DNA from: Mactra quadrangularis
Lineage: Eukaryota; Mollusca; Bivalvia; Venerida; Mactridae
Length of the DNA stretch: 64,000 nucleotides
NCBI GenBank assembly: GCA_025267735.1
Contig: CM046303.1
Span: 46,823,380-46,887,379 of the forward strand
Reading direction: 5' to 3'
The translations under genes were made by a program, and so were the position numbers. How positions within the stretch are numbered: the stretch's first letter is position 1; every line of letters starts with the position of its first letter. The notes beneath the pieces were generated by a model. The model was not told the DNA's origin. It searched no databases and saw only the letters and a list, made by a program, of their open reading frames with translations. Of the stretch, positions 1 to 9,400 are shown piece by piece.

Positions 1-91
1 TAATGTCCTTCAAAAAATATGTTCATAATGGTCAATTATCTGTTAATTCACACATATTATTACAGATATCCTATAGCTATAAGACACTTAC

Positions 92-3000
92 TATTAAAGT
101 GTTCTAACAATTTACGAGCTTTGACACCACCTAATTTAGGTATACTTTGTACAGTTGATAACAAAGCTTCATCTAAATTCTTAGATTTTCTTCTCTTCTT
201 AAATGGATTATTATCATGCTCACTTTCACTGTGAACCTGAAACAGTTGAAAATTAATTCAAATTTTTAAGATATCTCATTTTCATTTTCAAAACATTTTT
301 CTCAGGGTAGAGAAACTATATATCAAAATGCAACTAATGTAAACAAAATAGTTGACTCAAATGAAATGGTAGCAATAATTATTTAGTTTGAATTATAACA
401 GAACATACAGGTACATTCAGTACAGATAAGGGTAAATTTTCAATGAAGTTTCTGATCTTCCCAATCAGATGCATGCATGCAGTATGTTCATGAAAATACC
501 AATCTCCGTAAACAGATATCCTGTATCTAGTGTTGTCATACAGGATCTCTAAGATCTCAATGGAGGGTCACATCAAGATGACCTTTATGTTGACCAATCA
601 ATGCGTAGCTTTCATCTAGAAGAAACACTATAAATGACATTTTGATTTCGTAATTTCTATTTTATAGACCAAGGTTTTCGAGCTAATTTAACAGCGGTAT
701 TATTCAGTCTGCCATTGGACGGCTCATTTCAAATTGCGTGACGTAGACGATGTAAACAAGTTACTAATCATAACAATTTTGTCATGAATATTATGATGAG
801 AAAAGGTCACCTGAACGTGACCCTTGTTTGAAAACAGCCAGATCTAAATAAGCCAGTAGACGAGTAGAAAATTTTAGATCTGATTTTAATCAGATTGTGA
901 AAATACATGTACATGTACATGTTTATTGCTTTGTTGAATAAATTCATTTTTGCAGGAAAAAAATCTGTCCTGAATACGAACTGTACCCCATTGGCATATT
1001 GATAACAGCATATATTTTTGCCCCAAAAATAAATCTGTCATGATGATGAATATAAAGTGAACCATATCGGCATATGAAGTTGTTTTTACACTTTAAATAA
1101 GGATAACAAGGTAAAGTTATATTAAATACAGTTAAAGGGAGACAATCCAATTTCACAAATTATGAAATATTAAATTCTTACAATTTGTGATACTAAGCCA
1201 GCAGCTTCTCTCTGACTAGGTATTGGTGTTATCTGAAATCCAAGTTCCATAGCAACAAATTTCTGTAATGTAGGGTAATATTGACTACTTGAAGCAGTCT
1301 TCTCTGCTAAAACAACCACTTGTATCTCATTAGCCTATAAATGAAAAAGATAAATTTAGTAAGATTATTTAGCATGATTGCAAAACCAATTTTTATAACT
1401 TAATTTAACTAAATGTACTTCTAAGTCCACTTCAGCTGATCATCCATTGCAAAGCAGTTGTATGCTAACGTTTGTTGCTCAGATAAAGGTTTACTGGGTT
1501 TTGGGGTAAGATTCAAAAGGATGGCTTTCATAAGATCTCAATCTCCATAGACAGATATCCTGTACAGCTTTGTTTTACAGGATCTCTAAGGTTCCCATGG
1601 AGGGTCACGTCGAGATTATCTTTATGTTGACCAATCAATGTGCAGCTTTTATCTAGACGAAACACTATTAATAGCATTTTGATTTCGTAATTTCTATTTT
1701 TAGACCAAGGTTTGTGAGCTAATTTAACAGCGGTATTATTCACAGTCTGCGATTGGATGGCTCATTTCAAATTGAGTGGCGTAGATGATGTAAACAAGTT
1801 ACTAAACATAACAATTTCGTCCTGAATATTATAATGAGAAAAGGTCACCTGAACATGACCCATGTAAGAAAACGACCAGATCTAAATTAGCCAGTAGGCG
1901 AGCAGAAAGATTTAGATGCTGTGATCAGTATGCACAAAATTAATGTATCCAATGCAAAGATAAGTTGAGTTCATTTATAACAATAGATTCTAGGCTCATA
2001 TTAGAATCTATTCATCATCTACATTGTAATTCATCTTACGTCATCCTTAATATTATTAATAATAGTCTTATAAGTTTTTAGAAAGCGATAACCGCATACT
2101 CTCTGCAAATATTTATATCCTTTCTAACAATGTACCGGTAGTGTATTGGAAACTGGACTCAAATTTGAAATCCTTACAGATAATTTAGGTCAGCTATGTA
2201 TACCTTTCAGACAGATATCACAAGTAGTTGTCTTCAATTCTTGTTACCAACCTACACATCCCATGATATTATGGTAGCAACATACAGGACAAACCTCTGT
2301 TGATGATCCAGTTGAGAATTATAATGACACAAATCATTAAACTTAACAATAAATAAAAATGAAAATACATTTTTTGAATATTTGATAAAAACCTTTCTTA
2401 GTTTGACAAGTTTTCTCTTCAATGAGGCTTGAGATGCTAAATCAGCCTCTGTAGCATAGACTATACCAATTTGTGATGCAGGCTGGAAATCTAGATGGCC
2501 TAAATTTTCCTCATAGGTAATGTTTACACCTGAAAAAACATGACCAGATAAATGTCACAATTTACATATGATATCTTGATCTAATAAACAAAATGATTAA
2601 TCTAAGCAAGTATAATAATACAATAATAAGAAGTCTGAGGAGATATTCAATGCACAGACAGGTATAGGGAGAGGGGTCAGGGGGTCAACCCATCCCCCCT
2701 GAAATTTCCAAAATGTACCCGTCCATAAGTGAATTTTTTTTAACTATCAGCCATCTTTAAGTAGCATGAAGAATTTTTCTCAGGCTTGCTTCTCTCGACT
2801 TACTGTTTAACATAATTCTAATGGTTATGTTGTTTTTATCATTAATATGTTGCGTTATTCTGCAAATTATGTGGTTGATGTTCGAAAGTCATCCTAGAAA
2901 AAAATACTGGAACTGCCCCTGCAATATTAAAATTAACAGGAACTTACGGATACTTTTACTTTATTTACTTTCCCCACCTGCTTTAATGTTATTGTCAATT

Positions 3001-3289
3001 TCAACAATTGATGAACCCTTAAAAATAATTATCTAGATGGGTCTCAGCAATGGACGCTATAAAATAGAATAAACAATTAAGCATAACATGGTGAATTATA
3101 CAGACCATCGCGAAAACTAATGACAATACAAATATCAAGAAGACGGAAACTTTTTTTCTCACCTTGCAGTCCTGACGTAAATATTGAATTTCTCCATTTC
3201 GAGTTAACAACGACATGACCCGTCGGGATACGTAAACAAGCTCTTTTTGGGGTTTGTGTTTCTCTAAATTCGCTTATATTTCCCGCCAT
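92..3289 (-). CDS. FAAP24: FAAP24 homologue (Fanconi anaemia core complex associated protein 24), 3'-incomplete
   Basis: Four exons on the minus strand: 3289-3163 (ATG at 3289), 2529-2393, 1334-1182 and 236-92, all with GT/AG borders and compatible phases, giving about 187 codons. The last exon lies before base 1. FAAP24 is the DNA-binding partner of FANCM, recruiting the Fanconi core complex to stalled forks. The first exon has the family motif IPTGHVVVNSKW. The second has VYATEADL followed by a basic KRKLVKLRK segment. The third has the EKTASSSQYYPTLQKF block of the inactive XPF-like nuclease fold. The fourth has a basic KKRRK stretch and then SIPKLGGVKARKLLEHF, a helix-hairpin-helix DNA-binding motif. 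Two MITEs sit in its introns. It is divergently arranged with renalase, with 127 bp between the outermost start codons. The assignment rests on remembered family similarity across all four exons; exon borders are read by eye. Confidence 0.87.
500..897 (+). mobile_element. ~400-bp Mutator-like MITE, copy 1 (FAAP24 intron 3)
   Basis: Flanked by a perfect 9-bp direct repeat, tgaaaatac, at 491-499 and 898-906. It starts caatctccgtaaacagatat and ends atcagattg, so the tips are inverted (caatct/agattg). The same sequence recurs at 1539, 27868, 43828 and 57530. It has no coding capacity. A 9-bp target duplication suggests Mutator-type transposition; the superfamily is inferred. Confidence 0.85.
1539..1915 (+). 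mobile_element. Mutator-like MITE, copy 2, degraded right end (FAAP24 intron 2)
   Basis: Clearly the same family as 500-897 in the same orientation (caatctccatagacagatat..., then the shared interior with gattggatggctcatttcaa). Its right end diverges after the segment gtaggcgagcagaaag, and I find no target duplication, so it is an older or truncated copy. Confidence 0.75.
2640..3018. other. FAAP24 intron 1 sequence, short low-copy repeat only
   Basis: Noncoding intron sequence. The segment near 2690-2715 (cccccctgaaatttccaaaa) recurs at 38318-38337 upstream of MZB1, so it is probably a fragment of a dispersed repeat. Nothing else is recognised. Confidence 0.4.
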
Positions 3290-3431
3290 CTGTCAATACA
3301 CAACTTCTACTTCTACCTTCGTCGTGAAGAGCGGTGTTTACACAGTTTGTCCTTGATTATTTGTGTACATTTGAGTTAATTTTATTTCACTGATAACAGT
3401 CATAGTATCATTTGACATGATAAAGACAGTG
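3290..3431. promoter_or_regulatory. Putative bidirectional promoter between FAAP24 and RNLS
   Basis: The FAAP24 ATG (3289, minus) and the first possible RNLS ATG (3417, plus) are separated by 127 bp, which must hold both 5' UTRs and the core promoters. No TATA box is obvious in a consensus position. Divergent promoters of this size are common for housekeeping genes; the assignment is positional only. Confidence 0.55.
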
Positions 3432-6400
3432 ATGGAGAAGGTTCTGATTGTTGGCTCGGGGATGACTGGGGCCTCGGTAGCAGCGTTACTGCGTCAAGAC
3501 TTCGGAAAAACACTGTCAATTTCTATGTGGGATAAAAGCAGAGGAATAGGTAAATAACAATAACAGTGATTAATGATTCATTTGGAGCAGCTGCTGTTAG
3601 AGGTTTTTCAAAGATGCATGTAAAAGCATTTATTATGCAATGGGATATTGGTTTATGTTTATTTTTTTTAATTTTCCATCATTTATTGTTGCAGAGACAT
3701 AGATAACAGCCCCAGTATATTGCCATTATTGGTCTGTATTCGGAGAGAGCAGTTCCATGATTAACTTAATGTCCGGGTTCGTATTTAAGCTCGCATACTC
3801 GCAAAATGCGAAATGGATTTTGAAAACTGCGAGTAACTTTTATTTTAACTTGCAAATTTTCGCGAGTTGAAATCGACAAACAAAAATATAACTGTCTAAA
3901 ATGTAGCTCAAATCAGCATTGAAACGGTCAGATCAATAGAATTAATTAAAGATTCAACGTAAAAGCATGTTCGATATTCTTGGTCTATCCCACAAGAACG
4001 CCCTTATTCTATCTACAGTTAAATGAAAGTACTACATGCATGGTGTTTGCACGTTTATGATTAGTATCCACATATGCTATTAAAATTTTGAGCAAGAACA
4101 AAAATATGCGTGACTTTTCCTTTTTTGTGAGTTGTAATAAAATCAACTCGAAAAAAATTTGCAAGTCCAATTTTTTGTTAAATTCGAGCTCTGCTTAATG
4201 TATAGGCTGCTTCTAATTTGCAGAAGAATTCAGAATTGCATCTTACTGTGGTATCAACCATCATCTGAATCAATTGAATGTGTTAGAGCAATCATTGTTG
4301 TCCAGCACTGCCCCTTAACACCAAATACATTATAATTTCATTTATAAATATCATGTACCATCTATCAATACATGTTTCTCCCTTTTCTCAAGTGCATAGC
4401 AGGTTATAACTTGTTAGCAGATGTTGTGAAATTTGCATCTACCCGAGACATAATTTTCAAAGTGATGCCAGAGTTTCATATTATATAGATGTAGAATTTA
4501 TTGCTTTAAATAAATGGTTCAACTTTCTATATTAATTGTTATTTACTTTTTTCAGGTGGTCGTATGTCAACAAGTAGGAGTAACAATGACAGTTCTAACA
4601 TTGTAGATTTAGGTGCACAGTATATATCAGCTACACCTGATTATCATCATAAACATTCTAGGTTTGTATTACATTCTCATTAATTACTGACCATATTGTT
4701 TATAACATTTAGATTATCTTGTCTGCTTGGACAATCAATATACATGTAGTTTGCAAAAATGTTGTAAATGAGATTAAACGTAAGTTTTGGCAAGAAATTT
4801 TCTGACCACCCATAAAAAATCTAAATTTGCCTTTGCTCTTGACTGGAAAAGTCACACAGATGGTGTAATACTACAGAGTGTGACATTAACTGTTATAACT
4901 AGGACCCCAAAGGAATCTCTTGTCAAGTCAGCTTGTCAAAGACTCCACTTTAATGTTAGGAATACCTCCAATAAAAGACAGTCACTAATTGTAATAAACA
5001 ATTCATGAGAACTTAACTTCATGTGAGAGCAAAGCAATTTGGGTGAAACTGATGGAATCCTTAGCTGAAAATCATGGGAACTTAACTTCATGTAAGAACA
5101 AGGCAATTTAAGTAAAACTGATGGAATCCTCAGCTGAAAATCACTGGCATGCCTTGGGATCTTGGGTCAATGTTTGTGTTAAACCCTGTACTAACTTTGG
5201 CTATAACTCAATCATCATGATGTGTATGTATATATCATGTTCAATCATCATGATGTGTATGTATATATCATGTTCAATCATCATGATGGGTATGGTTATA
5301 TCATGTTCAATCATCATGATGTGTATGGTTATATCATGTTCAATCATCATGATGTGTATGGTTATATCATGTTCAATCATCATGATGTGTATGTATATAT
5401 CATGTTCAATCATGATGTGTATGTATATATCATGTTCAATCATCATGATGTGTATGTATATATCATGTTCAATCATGATGTGTATGTATATATTATGTTC
5501 AATCATCATGATGTGTATGTACATGTATATATCATGTTCAATCATCATGATGTGTATGTATATATCATGTTCAATCATCATGATGTGTATGTATATATCA
5601 TGTTCAATCATGATGTGTATGTATATATCATGTTCAATCATCATGATATGTATGTATATATCATGTTCAATTATCATGATGTGTATGTATATATCACGTT
5701 CAATCATCATGATGTGTATGTATATACTATGTTCAATCATCATGATGTGTATGTACATGTATATATTATGTTCAATCATCATGATGTGTATGTACATGTA
5801 TATATTATGTTCAATCATCATGATGTATATGTATATATTATGTTCAATCATCATGATGTGTATATATATATCATGTTCAATCATCATGATGTGTATGTAT
5901 ATACTATGTTCAATCATCATGATGTGTATGTACATGTATATATTATGTTCAATCATCATGATGTGTATGTACATGCATATATCACGTTCAATCATCATGA
6001 TGTATATGTATATATTATGTTCAATCATCATGATGTGTATGTATATATCATGTTCAATCATCATGATGTGTATGTATATATCATGTTCAATCATCATGAT
6101 GTGTATGTATATATCATGTTCAATCATCATGATGTGTATGTATATATTATGTTCAATCAGCATGATGTGTATGTATATATTATGTTCAATCATCATGATG
6201 TGTATGTATATATTATGTTCAATCATCATGATGTGTATGTATATATTATGTTCAATCATCATAATGTGTATGTATATATTATGTTCAATCATCATGATGT
6301 GTATGTATATATTATGTTCAATCATCATGATGTGTATGTATATATCATGTTCAATCATCATGATGTGTATGGTTATATCATGTTCAATCATCATGATGTG

Positions 6401-9400
6401 TATGGTTATACACATGTATTATGTTCATTTACTTCAGTTACTATGATGAATTAACAAAAGCTCAGGTATTAGTAAAATTAAATGAAGATATAATAGGACA
6501 TCAAGATAAAGTATCAGGGACCACACATTATGTAACACCTGAGGGTAGTAGTTCACTTGTCAAATATTTTGTAAATAAGTCTGGTAAGCTGTTTTCTTTA
6601 GTATTTTATCCTAATTTTTGACAACATTTCTTCTAACAACTGTTTCAGCCATTGTCTTCTGTTTGTATTATTATCGTATAAATCTATAATCAATGGTTTA
6701 TTTCTAATGTATAAAACTGTATTGGCCTCAAATTATCATAAGCACAGAGTAAAGGAACTTTATTGAAATGTTTCTGTGATTAAATGTTCTTAGTTGATCA
6801 TGACATAAAAATAATGTTTTTCATTCAAGTTTTATTGGGTATTTATTTTCATATACTTACTACATGTACATGTATGTAAAAAATAAAAATTGCGCTATTT
6901 CTATTTTAGAACCAACTTTAGGCAGAGAATATTTAGTTAATGATGTTTCCATAGCAACAGATAAAGTTAAGGTAACAACAGATAATAATAAATCAGATTT
7001 ATTTGATGCTGTAGTGATAACAATGCCTGTACCACAAATATTACAATTACAGGGTGATATAAAAGGTTTGATTGGTAAGTAATTGATAAGTATTGAAGTA
7101 ATCAATATTTCACTTATAGCTTGTACTAGGGCTGCTGCGAGTATCCGAGTACTCTGATATTCGTGATCCAGACCAGAAAATTGACTACGAATATTCGTCA
7201 CATCCGAAATCGTCCGATTGGAAAAAATGAAAGAACATTTAAGCTTAATTACCACCAAAAGGAGTCACACTACCAATGAAAACTTTAATTTATGTAGGAA
7301 CTGAATAATCTTGTGTCAAAATTTCGATTGATACACATTTAAACAAATATGTTATCACTGTAAATGCCCATAAAACGTCTGGTAATAGAAATATTTTGAG
7401 TACATGGATTTCCATATAATAAAAGCTTCTGTAATTATTCACTTATTTTTGTTTTTACATGAATTCCTATATGCTTCTCCATTAATAAGTGAATTGTGGT
7501 TGATTCGTGAATCGTGGTTAGGATCGGATCGGCACTTGCTCAACGATCCACAGCCCTAGCTTGTACATTGTATATGTAATTGAGAAATGCATGCTACCAT
7601 CATTATGACATCTTTATAAGAAAAATGTTGATATTTAATAAAAAACAATCACTTAAATTCCATTTTGGAAGTCATATTTATTTTGTTATAAAGTGTATTA
7701 GTAAAAATAGTCATTTGGTTGTTTTTAAGATGTAAACTTTTAATATTATCTTTTTATTTTTATACTAAACTGAGAGTCCTAAAATGGTATTAAGAGAAAA
7801 TGGATGCTAAACAATAATCTGATTTAACATGAAATCACTTCACAAAGTAAAGACATGTAGTCAAACTTGAGTCTAGTTTAGATCTTGCCCGAAACACTTA
7901 GTAAGATATCGCATACTATACTTTGATATTTTAACAGTTTGATAAATAACTGAGGATTTTGTTTTTTTATTTCTTATAAATTTTATAGATTGATAATCAT
8001 TTCAGAGAGTAAAGGTATCAAACCTAATCTAGAATCAGTGAGTTATTCATCTAGATTTGCTGTAGGTTTATTTTATAATCCTGGTGTTGTGTTAGACATA
8101 CCTTGGACAGCTAAATACATAACTGACAATCCTTGTATTAGATTTATATCTGTGGATAATAGGAAGAGAGGAAAAAGTAAGTACATGTATCAAAATATCA
8201 TTTTATTAGAGCTTGAAAGAAGGAACAGATTTCAAAAAGATTAATGTAATTTGCTTCCCAACTGATCTTCAAGCTAGGTAAATTCGTCGAAGTCAAGTTT
8301 CTAATTTTTGTAAATGCAAAATTGTTAACCTTGATTGTGAGGACATGTTTTAATGGAATATTATTCTTATTATTCAATAGTGTTTAAGAATTGTATTTTA
8401 ATTAGCATGAAATTGAAATATTTGCATTCATACTAAATATAAACTACATTTCTATAAAAATGTTTTCTATTGAGGTGTTGTTCGTTCTTTTCAAATTTCG
8501 CAGAGCCGTGACATAGTAAGGATTTTGATGAAAAAAATTCCTTCCAAAAGTTATGAAATGGGGTATGATAATGAAGCACCATTATATGTACATGTATTTG
8601 AACAGTATTTCAATGTAATTTACATCTTGTATCTAACAAATGATAAAGATGGAGGACAATGTTTATCATGGTTTAAAAATACAGTCCTTTAAAAGCCTTA
8701 AATTGGGTGTGAGAATTTTGTTTGACCGATGGACATTAACTTATTATGTTTTTATACCCCCGCTTCGAAGAAGAGGGGGGTATACTGTTTTACCCTTGTC
8801 CGTGCGTGCGTGCGTGCGTCCGTTACAAAATTTCCGTCACAGTTTTCTCAGCAACTATAACATGCAGCAGCCTGATACTTTGCATATTGCTTCATCCCAT
8901 AGTCCCATGTGGTGTAAAGCGATTTCATGCTCCTTGCTCATCTACTTCCTGTTTGTCGCATATTTTTACATTTTGGCGGGGGTATCACTAGTGAGCATTA
9001 GCTCACAGATTTACTTGTTTATAGATGATAAAGTTGGAGGACAATCTATATGTATACATACCGGTGCACCATGGGGTATAAAGAATCTAGAAGTTGACAA
9101 AGATAAAGCTGCTGTAGAAATTATAAAACAATTAAAAACAATATTACCTAATCTACCAGAACCATCTGAGGTCAAAGGTCATAAGTGGAGATACTCTCAG
9201 GTAAGGGTAACCTTAACATTAAATACAATATAACAGGTAAGGAATTTGTTGAAATATTTTCTGTATGGCCAATGACACCTATTGATCATGGCTGATTATG
9301 GATCTGTGTTGAGATTGTTCATGCAGTTCCAATGAAACCTCTTGTGTGAGAATATATGTAGTCTAATTCTAGACGAGTTCCTTCCACAGTTTCTGCAGAG

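Noticed and set aside
5121..6454. Open frames of 404-441 codons on both strands
   Set aside because: They are the 33-bp minisatellite read in triplet-preserving frames inside an RNLS intron; composition is a repeated 11-residue motif with no domain.
7989..8005. Earlier acceptor for RNLS exon 5 at ttttatag (7988)
   Set aside because: It would give an immediate in-frame TGA; the next AG at 8005 restores the family sequence.
8640..9233. 197-codon frame ending in renalase-like sequence
   Set aside because: A read-through of intron, inserted transposon and true RNLS exon 6; only 9025-9200 is coding.
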